Notes: generated by a model not told the origin, from the sequence alone. DNA of 26,202 bases from Flavobacteriaceae bacterium (GCA_947482805.1 CANKLK010000012.1:1-26202); one strand, 5' to 3'; positions 13,474 through 20,796 are shown, counted from the stretch's first letter. Numbers and translations are program-made.

Positions 13474-16400
13474 ATGAACATCAACTTGGCTTTTAGTTGT
13501 TTAAATAGTAATTGTGCTTTGGTAGGCAATCAGTACTTGGAGGTTGTAGCAAATGCTCTTAAACATATATGTCCTGCATGCGGAAACAACTTGGTCAAAA
13601 AAGAGGAGCTAGCTTGGTATAAGGATATTCTTGATCGAACTGATTGTTGGAATAAAAAATCAATGGAATTTACACCTTCAATAATTGCTTATGAATATTG
13701 GAGGCTGTCAGATCTTTTCGTAAATAATAAGATTTATGGTGCGCTTATTCAGTTAAAGGATGTGTATGAACTTGCTATTAAGTTTCCGGTGTTATTAGAA
13801 TGCTCACGTTTTTATCATCAGCCCAAACGTAGCGAAACAGAAAACACAATCTTATTTAACCTCTTGAATAAAAAACTCTCATTAGGCGATTGGGAGCGAC
13901 TAGGGAGGATGGTCTATAAAACATATGGGAAATCTAAACCTGAGATGGAAAAGATCCTTGGGCTGACACTAGAACTATATTCCAAAACCAAGATTGTAAA
14001 TTGGAGAAACAATACGATTGGTCATGGCGCCCTTGGTTTTGAAGAGGATCCAGATTTCAGGTCGGACATTGAGCAAAAATTAATTTCACTTGCTGCATAC
14101 TTTAGGTCTGTTGTTCCTTTATATAGCAATCTGAACTTAATTATGAAGGATTCCAGAGGGGCGTCATTATTAAAAGGAAAAAAAGCAATAATCGATGCTG
14201 AATTTTCAGATGCTGACCTTTACATTGAATCCACTGGTGTCAATCATTCTTTATACCCGTATATTCAAGCATTGCAGGGGAAAGTCTATCTATTCGATAG
14301 CCTAAACGAATGGACTGAACTTACATATTTCCTGAACTATTCTACCGGCAAGAAGCATAATGAAACTATTCCCGAATTAAATTCGCTGTTACATCAATTA
14401 GGAAAGAATACGAATCTTAAAATTCTTGATGCTTCGATAGAAGATTTAGGAAACTCTTATATTGAACTAGAGGCCATTAAACAATTCCAGAAGGGTGAAG
14501 GCATTCAAAAAAACGAGTCTATATTTAATTGGTTGAATAAATTAATTCAGGAGAATGATCGTGGGGTATTCCTTCTTCAGATGGAACGAGGGACAGGTAA
14601 AACCACCTTCTCTAGATCCCTGGATAATTTTGCTGACGACAGCCAGCGAATAGCTGGTGTAACCTCCAGAGTCCATTACATCAACGATACTATTGGGTAT
14701 AAACTTGACAATTTTGTGTCGCAACTTTCAGATAATTTTAGATCGGATAAATCAGGAAAACTATTAATTAGTGGAAAGACGCCAATAATTGATATCAAAC
14801 ACGATGAACCAGAAATCAGCATGGCTGATTTTCTAATTTTTTTTCAAAAGAGATTTATCAGTCTTCATAGCACGGAAAAATTGTTGTTCATTATTGATGG
14901 CTTAGATGAGATTCCAAATAAAATTGAAGAACGTTCGATTTTTGATTTCATTCCAGATCCAAAACTATTACAAAAGGGAGTTTATCTTTTGCTCACATCC
15001 CGAACTTCTGAGGAACTCCCTGCTAGTTTAAAGAATCGACTGGATAAAATAGATCTGAATGCAAAGACTTCGATATATAGAAATGCAGAAACTAACATAA
15101 CATTTCTAAAATCTTACATCAAGAATCAGGGTTACATGGCTTCTGCGTCAGAGGTTTTACTTGAAAAATCCGAATATCGTATTCTTTATCTGAACCCATT
15201 ATGCATGCTACTTCAGAAGAACAAAATTCAGTTTAATAAAATGCCAGAAGGTGCAGAATTAATTTCTTCATATATCCGAGCTATTACGTCATCTTATGAC
15301 GAAAAACATTCAGACGATCTGATTAGCCTATTGCTGGCAATATCTACATCTTTTGAACCGCTTACTATTTCCGAAATCAGCCAAATCCTAAAAAACAGCA
15401 AACCTTTATTCCGTGATCTAGCGTATTTGCATGATTTGTCCAGTCTACTAAATATTCAGCGCAATTTTCGTGGCAATGTAATGATGGTTGCCCATGATGA
15501 ATTCCGGGGACAAATTAAGAAATTATATAAGCCAACTATTGAAAATCTAATCAGAGAGTTCATTGACAGGGCAAATAATGTCCGAAGAAAATTGGATCCT
15601 GAAGATCTCGGTAATATTTATTTGTTGTCATTTTTGCCCGATTATTGTCAGGAATACCTTGGATTTGATTTCCGTCCGGAAGTGCCCAAAGAGTATATAG
15701 AAAAAATAAAACTTGTTTCTGATAATATTCAATTGATTCCTGAAACATCTGCACTTGCAAGAACATGTAAGATTCGGCTCATCAGCCAAGTTCTTCATAA
15801 TCTAGAGCAAATGGACGATTATCCTGCATACCTTAAATATGTTAAGGGAGTGCACCAAGGTATATTAAATGAAGTACTCGAAATCCGGATTTTATCTGGT
15901 GATTTACTTCTTAAAAAAGTCAGTGAACAAGCAACACTTGAATATACTCCTAACCATTATCCCTTTTATCAGGCCTTAGCCAGAGTTCTTTACAGGCAAC
16001 AGGAATTACAATCTTCCATTGGGATAACAAAGAATTTATATTATTTACATAAGCATACGGATGATTTCTTAAACCTCATACTAATGCTTAAAAGTACAGA
16101 CATACCTATTGACAATAAACCGGGTATGGTGATCGGTTCTGAATTAATTGAGGAAGCAATCAAGGAAGGTATTATTGATTCTATGCCAGAAAATTTACAG
16201 GCATTTTTGTTTTATTCGCTGGCAAGAATTTACGGTGATATGAAGGAAAAATGGATAGTAGCTCGGAAATACTTCGAGAAATGTAGGGATTTGTTTAGCT
16301 CACATAATGACATGGTTAACCTGGCTATTTCTGAGCATTCCTTGGCATTGGCACTTTTTGATGCTGGTCAGCACCAGGAGGCACTGGATTTGCTCATTAA

Positions 16401-16893
16401 ATGTCGGTCTGTTTTTGAATCGCTTGACTTATTTGACCACAAATATATCAGTGAGCCTTTCATGTTAAACTACCAAATAATATCTTTCGCTTGTTCAGGA
16501 AAAGATCCGGGGGGGCTATCCGAACAATCTATTTACAGCGATGAGGTTTTGCAGTATCACCTTAATAATCAAATGCTGATTTGCATTAGGCTGTCCCGTA
16601 TGGCTGAAGCACAGGATTATTTTTATAAAGCTATGGTTTCTGTCAATGAAAAAGGAGGATACTACTCCAAGGCTGCATTATTAAATAATTGCTTTGCCAT
16701 TACTAACGATAACACTTTATTGCATCAATCTAAGAACATTACTGAGGAAACAAATTACTCGCTGGGTAATATAATTGTTCGATTTAATATGAAAGAAATA
16801 ACTGATAGTGAGTCATTCCATGGATTCTTGCTTAACGATGGAATAGCCCTCTGGCCATGCCTGAAAAACATTAACATATTAATTACTAAATAA
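13474..16893 (+). CDS. Zinc-ribbon/HEPN-like/NACHT NTPase with C-terminal helical repeats (putative defence protein)
   Basis: First gene of cassette 8, 1,139 residues with no signal peptide. Residues 9-36 hold two CxxxxC/CxxC pairs (C9, C14, C33, C36), a zinc-ribbon-like start. Residues about 60-220 are helical and contain WRNNTIGHGAL, where R178 and H184 fit the Rx4-6H pattern of HEPN RNase domains. A STAND/NACHT-type NTPase follows: Walker A ERGTGKTT (K376), Walker B LFIIDGLDEI (D475, D478, E479) and an LLLTSR sensor (R510). Residues about 800-1100 are helical repeats of TPR type (LARIYGDMKEKWIVARKYFEKC; LALALFDAGQHQEALDLL), a likely sensor. This order of effector, switch and sensor is that of NACHT/Avs-like immune proteins. 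It is co-encoded with a nucleotidyltransferase 7 bp downstream. NTPase assignment is strong; the HEPN reading and the defence role are inferences. Confidence 0.82.
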   Translation: MNINLAFSCLNSNCALVGNQYLEVVANALKHICPACGNNLVKKEELAWYKDILDRTDCWNKKSMEFTPSIIAYEYWRLSDLFVNNKIYGALIQLKDVYELAIKFPVLLECSRFYHQPKRSETENTILFNLLNKKLSLGDWERLGRMVYKTYGKSKPEMEKILGLTLELYSKTKIVNWRNNTIGHGALGFEEDPDFRSDIEQKLISLAAYFRSVVPLYSNLNLIMKDSRGASLLKGKKAIIDAEFSDADLYIESTGVNHSLYPYIQALQGKVYLFDSLNEWTELTYFLNYSTGKKHNETIPELNSLLHQLGKNTNLKILDASIEDLGNSYIELEAIKQFQKGEGIQKNESIFNWLNKLIQENDRGVFLLQMERGTGKTTFSRSLDNFADDSQRIAGVTSRVHYINDTIGYKLDNFVSQLSDNFRSDKSGKLLISGKTPIIDIKHDEPEISMADFLIFFQKRFISLHSTEKLLFIIDGLDEIPNKIEERSIFDFIPDPKLLQKGVYLLLTSRTSEELPASLKNRLDKIDLNAKTSIYRNAETNITFLKSYIKNQGYMASASEVLLEKSEYRILYLNPLCMLLQKNKIQFNKMPEGAELISSYIRAITSSYDEKHSDDLISLLLAISTSFEPLTISEISQILKNSKPLFRDLAYLHDLSSLLNIQRNFRGNVMMVAHDEFRGQIKKLYKPTIENLIREFIDRANNVRRKLDPEDLGNIYLLSFLPDYCQEYLGFDFRPEVPKEYIEKIKLVSDNIQLIPETSALARTCKIRLISQVLHNLEQMDDYPAYLKYVKGVHQGILNEVLEIRILSGDLLLKKVSEQATLEYTPNHYPFYQALARVLYRQQELQSSIGITKNLYYLHKHTDDFLNLILMLKSTDIPIDNKPGMVIGSELIEEAIKEGIIDSMPENLQAFLFYSLARIYGDMKEKWIVARKYFEKCRDLFSSHNDMVNLAISEHSLALALFDAGQHQEALDLLIKCRSVFESLDLFDHKYISEPFMLNYQIISFACSGKDPGGLSEQSIYSDEVLQYHLNNQMLICIRLSRMAEAQDYFYKAMVSVNEKGGYYSKAALLNNCFAITNDNTLLHQSKNITEETNYSLGNIIVRFNMKEITDSESFHGFLLNDGIALWPCLKNINILITK

Positions 16894-16900
16894 AAATAAA

Positions 16901-17377
16901 ATGAATAATACCGAAGAAGCATTTAACTGGATCATCTCCTTACTTGAATCAAATGGAATACCATTTCGTATTTCAGGAGGATTTGCTGCCCGTATTCACG
17001 GAGCAAAACGTGAGCTTGCCGACATTGACATTGACATACGTGAATCAGATATCGAAATGTTATACCCATACATTAAAGATAAACTCATCTTCGGCCCGGA
17101 GATGTATTTGGATGAAAGCTGGGATCTTTATCTAGCAACGCTGGATTTTAATGGCCAGCTTATTGACTTGGCTGGAGCCACAAAAGCGAAAATATTTGAT
17201 TTAAATACTAATCAATGGGTTCCATTTAAGGTTGACTTTAATGATATGGTAACTTGTGAAGTGTTTGGCAAAAAAGTAAAAGTTATAAAGGTTAGCGATC
17301 TAATCAGTTATAAAAATATGCTTAAAAGAGAAGTTGATATTTCTGATATAAAGGAATTGAATGCAGTAATTGATTAA
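16901..17377 (+). CDS. Nucleotidyltransferase-fold protein (MNT/AbiEii-like)
   Basis: Second gene of cassette 8, 158 residues, starting 7 bp after the NACHT gene. It has the nucleotidyltransferase core: the glycine pair in ISGGFAARIHGAKR (G26-G27), the metal-binding DIDIDI (D41, D43, D45) and a later acidic strand residue in LIDLAGA (D89). This is the small-NTase type found in MNT antitoxins, AbiEii-like proteins and aminoglycoside-nucleotidyltransferase relatives. In HEPN-MNT toxin-antitoxin pairs the MNT protein AMPylates the HEPN toxin next to its active site. The neighbour here has a HEPN-like motif, so a similar regulatory role is plausible. AbiEii-type toxin activity is the alternative. 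Fold assignment is good; target unknown. Confidence 0.82.
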   Translation: MNNTEEAFNWIISLLESNGIPFRISGGFAARIHGAKRELADIDIDIRESDIEMLYPYIKDKLIFGPEMYLDESWDLYLATLDFNGQLIDLAGATKAKIFDLNTNQWVPFKVDFNDMVTCEVFGKKVKVIKVSDLISYKNMLKREVDISDIKELNAVID

Positions 17378-17415
17378 AAAATAATTTATTTAATATGTTA
17401 TTTTACAAGTAAACT

Positions 17416-17551
17416 ACCCATAACAGCACCTACAAGAAATTGGCGGTTCTGTGGTTAAATGAAGTTTTGTGCTTCGTATCAAGTTCAGTGGTGGCAGACA
17501 GTTTTGTGCTTCGAAACCGCCAACTTCTTGTAGCAGCAAACCGTTAGCAGC
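17416..17551 (+). repeat. attC-like site H (cassette 8 / cassette 9), hybrid outer boxes
   Basis: This 136-bp site runs from ACCCATAAC (17416-17424) to GTTAGCAGC (17543-17551). CTACAAGAAATTGGCGGTT pairs with AACCGCCAACTTCTTGTAG, one of the best stems in the array. The apical part has GAAGTTTTGTGCTTC (17461-17475), a counterpart of the hairpin in site D, and AGTTTTGTGCTTCG occurs again at 17500-17513. Confidence 0.87.
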
Positions 17552-17632
17552 AAGCTTTCAAAACCTCATAAAAGATGACATTTTAGTTTAATAAAGGAAC
17601 CGCAATTTTAATCAAATAACAAATATTTAGAG

Positions 17633-17640
17633 TATTTTTG
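17633..17640 (+). promoter_or_regulatory. Candidate -7 element for the Fic cassette
   Basis: TATTTTTG matches TAnnTTTG exactly and lies 24 bp before the Fic start, inside cassette 9. No convincing -33 TTG is seen at the right distance. If active, the cassette carries its own promoter and does not depend on the array position. Confidence 0.4.
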
Positions 17641-17664
17641 AATTTGAAAAATAGATAGTTTTTT

Positions 17665-18222
17665 ATGAAAAATATTGATGGAAAAAGTATAGAAAATGCC
17701 TTTCGCTTGTTCGAATCTAATAACATTGAAAAAATTGAAATCGGAACGACAAAAGGCTTATTACAAATACATCATTATCTATTTAATGGTTTTTATGATT
17801 TTGCTGGAAAGGTTCGAACTGTGAATATATCTAAAGGCGGTTTTAGATTTGCAAATGCTCTCTATTTAAATGAAATTTTAATTAAGATTGAACAAATGCC
17901 AGAAAACAGTTTTGAAGAAATAATCTCAAAATATGTTGAAATGAATATCGCTCATCCATTTTTGGAGGGAAATGGCAGAACCATGAGAATCTGGCTTGAT
18001 TTGATTTTAAAGTCAAGACTAAAAAAATTAGTTAATTGGCAGTTTGTAGATAAATCACTTTATTTACAAGCTATGGAAAGAAGTCCAATAAATGATTTAG
18101 AACTACGAACTCTATTAGGACAAAACTTAACAGATGAAATTGAAAATAGAGAAGTCATCTTCAAAGGAATTGAACAATCATATTATTATGAAGGTTATAA
18201 GAAAGAAGATGATGACGAATAA
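17665..18222 (+). CDS. Class III Fic protein adenylyltransferase, autoinhibited
   Basis: This is the only gene of cassette 9, 185 residues. Fic enzymes transfer AMP from ATP to hydroxyl side chains of target proteins. The active-site loop [12 protein letters not shown] is complete (H97, N103, R105, R108). The target-docking flap region [16 protein letters not shown] precedes it. The C-terminal helix carries the inhibitory SxxxEG motif (S172-YYY-E176-G177). This is the class III arrangement, and the protein is closely similar by memory to the small Neisseria meningitidis Fic, which AMPylates GyrB when oligomer control is released. No separate antitoxin gene is needed or seen. The acidic tail KKEDDDE after the inhibitory helix extends beyond the usual end. 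Domain assignment is very strong; the DNA gyrase target is inference from the relative. Confidence 0.95.
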   Translation: MKNIDGKSIENAFRLFESNNIEKIEIGTTKGLLQIHHYLFNGFYDFAGKVRTVNISKGGFRFANALYLNEILIKIEQMPENSFEEIISKYVEMNIAHPFLEGNGRTMRIWLDLILKSRLKKLVNWQFVDKSLYLQAMERSPINDLELRTLLGQNLTDEIENREVIFKGIEQSYYYEGYKKEDDDE

Positions 18223-18242
18223 TTTGCTTTTTAAAAACGCCT

Positions 18243-18379
18243 GCTAGTAACAGCGGTTTCTCGCTATTACTGGTTTTTCTTGAATACAACTCATTTCTTC
18301 ACGAAAATATTTTATCTTAGCAGAACGTACGCAGTTCGCTAAAATCGCAACAGACGCGAAGCCGCGAAACGTTACCAGC
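18243..18379 (+). repeat. attC-like site I (cassette 9 / cassette 10)
   Basis: This 137-bp site runs from GCTAGTAAC (18243-18251) to GTTACCAGC (18371-18379). AGCGGTTTCTCGC pairs with the GCGAAGCCGCGAAACGTT side. This is the exception in the array: the opening box differs at two positions from the complement of its own cassette start (GCTGCTAAC) and at one from that of the next cassette (GCTGGTAAC). Confidence 0.82.
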
Positions 18380-18412
18380 AACTTTAACACAAATCCGTTT
18401 CAAAAAGAAATC

Positions 18413-18934
18413 ATGAGAAAAATAATATTTGTTATTTTAGTTTTATTCACTTTAAATAGCTTTGGTCAGAAAAATTGCAAATACGAAATTAACCAAAGCA
18501 AAGTGCTTGAAAATAGAAATTTAGACAGTTTTTTGGATAAGTTTGAAAATGAAAAATTTGTCATTTACAATGATAAAAAATCAATTCCAAAGCAAGTTAA
18601 AAAAGGTTTAGATTGTATTGCGTCAAAATTTAGTATTGCAAATTCTAAAGAAAGTTATCAAGCGAGTTGCATTATTGAAGAGAATTCACCGAAAAGACAA
18701 TTAATATTTCTCGCAAAAAGTGAAGATATTTTGGTAATGTCATATGCAACCGGAGGAATTGGAAGTTCGACGCATTTTCTATTTATAAAATTTGATTCTA
18801 AAAATATTATTGATTTGTGGGCTGGAGTTGGAATGGGAATAATTAAGCACAAATCGCTGGAAGAAATTGTAAAATATATCTCCTCACAGAGAAATATAAA
18901 ATGGGGATTAAATACAAATATGGTGTCAATCTAA
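18413..18934 (+). CDS. Exported hypothetical protein
   Basis: This is the only gene of cassette 10, 173 residues. A signal peptide covers residues 1-19 (IIFVILVLFTLNSFGQ), with a cleavage-like site after G18-Q19, typical of Flavobacteriia. The mature protein is about 154 residues, mixed alpha/beta, with three cysteines (NCKYEIN; GLDCIASK; QASCIIEE) and a glycine-rich strand SYATGGIGSSTHFLFIKFD. There is no lipobox, membrane segment or sorting domain, so it is probably periplasmic. The family was not recognised. The start is 34 bp from the cassette boundary and the stop is 7 bp before site J, a very compact cassette. Confidence 0.8.
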   Translation: MRKIIFVILVLFTLNSFGQKNCKYEINQSKVLENRNLDSFLDKFENEKFVIYNDKKSIPKQVKKGLDCIASKFSIANSKESYQASCIIEENSPKRQLIFLAKSEDILVMSYATGGIGSSTHFLFIKFDSKNIIDLWAGVGMGIIKHKSLEEIVKYISSQRNIKWGLNTNMVSI

Positions 18935-18940
18935 AAAGCT

Positions 18941-19073
18941 GCTGGTAACAGCCGTTTGGCGAAACAGCTGGTTTTGTCTTTCTTGGAAAATACTCCGTAT
19001 TTTCCAATTCGGTTTTTCTAAGATATTTTGCTTAAATTGCCGCTAATTCGCCTAGCGCCAAACCGTTGTGCAA
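18941..19073 (+). repeat. attC-like site J, last site of the array
   Basis: This 133-bp site runs from GCTGGTAAC (18941-18949) to GTTGTGCAA (19065-19073). AGCCGTTTGGCG pairs with CGCCAAACCGTT. The closing box TTGTGCAACAA has no complementary opening box anywhere downstream in the window, so it marks the right end of the array. Confidence 0.87.
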
Positions 19074-19169
19074 CAAACTCAAAAGAATTTTCTTTTGGAA
19101 GTCGATGTACCAAAATGACATTTCTCCGTTTTAAAAATAAATTCTACCTTTAAGCCGCAATTTCGACTT

Positions 19170-19508
19170 ATGGAACCAATACAACACGAATTATATGAAT
19201 ATGCAAGAGATAGAATCAAGCAAAAAAAAGGCTTGTTTTATCATTTTATATTGCTTTGTGTTGGTAGCCTTTTTATAATTATCGCCAATAAATGGCTAGG
19301 CTTTTATCCTGAAAAAACATGGTGGACATGGGCAGTTACGGTATGGGTTTTTCTATTTATTCTTCATGTTGTCAAGGTTTTTGTGATTAATAATTTTATG
19401 AATAAAAATTGGGAAAGAGAACAAATTGACAAATTAATGCTACGACAAGCCAATAAAATAGAAAAGCTAAATAATGATTTGGAAAATTCAAAACCTACAG
19501 CCGAATGA
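19170..19508 (+). CDS. 2TM domain-containing protein
   Basis: This 112-residue protein has a charged N-terminus (YEYARDRIKQKKGLFYHF), two membrane helices (about residues 24-42 LLCVGSLFIIIANKWL and 55-75 WAVTVWVFLFILHVVKVFVI) with the tryptophan-rich loop EKTWWTW between them, and a charged helical tail (REQIDKLMLRQANKIEKLNNDL). This matches the small 2TM domain family of Bacteroidota, whose function is unknown. Its last codons overlap the folA start (ATGA), so the two are co-translated. It is the first chromosomal gene right of the island; no cassette end follows it. TACCTTTA at 19145-19152 is a weak -7-like box. Confidence 0.88.
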   Translation: MEPIQHELYEYARDRIKQKKGLFYHFILLCVGSLFIIIANKWLGFYPEKTWWTWAVTVWVFLFILHVVKVFVINNFMNKNWEREQIDKLMLRQANKIEKLNNDLENSKPTAE

Positions 19509-19987
19509 TTACACTTATCGCTGCAGTTGCCGAAAACAATGCACTTGGAAAAGACAACCAACTTCTTTGGCATTTGCCGGATGATTTCAAAAGATTTAAA
19601 AATATAACTTCCGGGCATCACATTATTATGGGAAGAAAAACTTTTGAAAGTTTTCCAAAACCCTTACCTAATAGAATACATGTTATAATTACGCGTCAAA
19701 AAGACTATCAACCAGAAGGCTGTCTTATCGTTGATTCGCTTGCAAAAGCGATTTCAGTTTGCCCAAAAGATGAAGAGCTATTCATTATTGGAGGTGGCGA
19801 AATTTATAACCAATCTATTGAAATGGCTGACAAATTGGACATAACAAGAGTGCATCACACTTTTGATGCCGATACCTTTTTTCCTGAAATTGATTTGAAC
19901 AAATGGAAATTAACTTCCGAGGAATATCATCCAAAAGACGAAAAACACCGGTTTGATTTTACTTTTGAAACCTACTTGCGAAAGTAA
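19505..19987 (+). CDS. folA: Dihydrofolate reductase
   Basis: This 160-residue enzyme reduces dihydrofolate to tetrahydrofolate with NADPH. It has the normal chromosomal length. The motifs AAVAENNALGKDNQLLWHLP (residues 6-25), catalytic D27 (PDDFKRFK), the NADPH-binding IMGRKTFES, VIITRQ and IIGGGEIY, and the terminal THHTFDADTFFPE-type region are all present. The ATG overlaps the stop of the upstream 2TM gene by 4 bp. It is not a cassette-borne trimethoprim-resistance gene: it lies beyond the last attC-like site, has no site of its own, and is linked to the 2TM gene. Confidence 0.97.
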   Translation: MITLIAAVAENNALGKDNQLLWHLPDDFKRFKNITSGHHIIMGRKTFESFPKPLPNRIHVIITRQKDYQPEGCLIVDSLAKAISVCPKDEELFIIGGGEIYNQSIEMADKLDITRVHHTFDADTFFPEIDLNKWKLTSEEYHPKDEKHRFDFTFETYLRK

Positions 19988-20020
19988 AGTTATAGAACTC
20001 TTCTAATTAAAATATTGGCT

Positions 20021-20028
20021 TATATTTG
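20021..20028 (+). promoter_or_regulatory. Candidate -7 element for ubiE/menG
   Basis: TATATTTG is an exact TAnnTTTG match 14 bp before the methyltransferase start, in the 55-bp gap after folA. No -33 TTG stands at the usual distance, so the call rests on the -7 box alone. The leader would be only a few bases long. Confidence 0.4.
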
Positions 20029-20042
20029 CTGAAAAATCAAGC

Positions 20043-20774
20043 ATGTCAAAGATTATTACGCCATATAGAGATTCATCATTGGGCAAAAAAGAGCAAGTTA
20101 CCCAAATGTTTGACAACATTTCGGAAAATTATGATGGCTTGAACCGAGTGATATCGCTTGGTATTGATATGAAATGGCGAAAAAAAGTGGTTGCATTAGT
20201 GGCCGAAAAAAATCCGGAAACTATTCTTGACATTGCCACGGGAACCGGAGATTTGGTGATTATGATGTCAAATACTTCTGCCAAAAAAATTATTGGCCTT
20301 GATATATCAGCTGGAATGCTCGAAGTTGGGAAGCAAAAAATTGAGGCCAAAAAACTAACCGAAAAAATAGAAATGGTTTTGGGCGACAGTGAAAACATGC
20401 CTTATCCTGATAATTATTTTGATGCAATTACGGTTTCGTTCGGCATTCGGAATTTTGAAACTTTAGAAAAAGGCTTAGCCGAAATCTATAGGGTTTTGAA
20501 GCCTAATGGAATTTTTGTTATTTTGGAAACTTCAGTTCCAACAAAATTTCCTTATAAACAAGGCTATGCATTCTACACTAAATTTATTTTACCTATTATT
20601 GGAAAAGTTTTCTCGAAAGATAATAATGCTTACGGCTATTTATCAGAATCGGCAGCAAATTTTCCTTTTGGAGAAACATTAAACAATATATTGCGTAAAA
20701 TTTCGTTTATAGAATGTAAAGCTATGCCACAGACGATGGGTGTTGCAACGATTTACACGGCAACTAAAAAATGA
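20043..20774 (+). CDS. ubiE: Demethylmenaquinone methyltransferase (UbiE/MenG)
   Basis: This 243-residue SAM-dependent methyltransferase makes menaquinone from demethylmenaquinone, the last step of respiratory quinone synthesis. Family signatures are present: VTQMFDNISENYDGLNRVIS and GIDMKWRKK near the N-terminus, the SAM-binding LDIATGTGDL, LDISAGML, GDSENMPYPDNYFDAITVSFGIRNF in two pieces, and EIYRVLKPNG. In Bacteroidota, which use menaquinone, MenG is the functional name. The stop codon is 22 bp from the porT start, so the two genes are probably co-transcribed. Confidence 0.96.
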   Translation: MSKIITPYRDSSLGKKEQVTQMFDNISENYDGLNRVISLGIDMKWRKKVVALVAEKNPETILDIATGTGDLVIMMSNTSAKKIIGLDISAGMLEVGKQKIEAKKLTEKIEMVLGDSENMPYPDNYFDAITVSFGIRNFETLEKGLAEIYRVLKPNGIFVILETSVPTKFPYKQGYAFYTKFILPIIGKVFSKDNNAYGYLSESAANFPFGETLNNILRKISFIECKAMPQTMGVATIYTATKK

Positions 20775-20796
20775 AAATGACATTTTCAGTAACAAT

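Larger units (their letters stand above)
1940..19073 (+). mobile_element. Integron-like island: recombinase, attI-like region and ten cassettes
   Basis: A recombinase is followed by ten co-oriented gene units separated by long imperfect inverted-repeat sites. Each site opens with a YNNTAAC-type box and closes with GTT plus variable bases. With the crossover placed after the G of the closing box, the cassettes are 3086-4468, 4469-4970, 4971-6302, 6303-8131, 8132-9791, 9792-10967, 10968-13387, 13388-17543, 17544-18371 and 18372-19065. Most carry one gene; three carry two. The flanks are chromosomal purL and the 2TM-folA block, which are not bounded by such sites. The organisation is that of an integron. 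The enzyme and site consensus differ from classical IntI/attC, so the term integron-like is used. Confidence 0.85.

Noticed and set aside
17665..18222. Fic gene as one half of a two-gene toxin-antitoxin pair
   Set aside because: No small antitoxin gene adjoins it in the cassette; the inhibitory SxxxEG motif is inside the same protein.
4342..19073. The inverted-repeat sites could be MITEs with 9-bp terminal repeats
   Set aside because: At hybrid junctions the two termini of a site do not match each other but match the far end of the adjoining gene unit. No flanking target duplications are seen, and every site has the same orientation relative to genes. This fits cassette sites, not transposable elements.
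4342..19073. CRISPR-like array because of regularly recurring GCCCATAAC/GTTATGGGC
   Set aside because: Spacing is 0.5-4 kb with genes between, the repeats are hairpin ends of variable sequence, and there are no short unique spacers or cas genes.
19505..19987. folA as a trimethoprim-resistance (dfr) cassette
   Set aside because: It lies beyond the last site, has no downstream site, overlaps the 2TM gene and has a normal chromosomal DHFR sequence.
20740..20796. Longer N-terminus for porT
   Set aside because: It overlaps the end of ubiE, and the signal peptide begins at the internal ATG at 20797.
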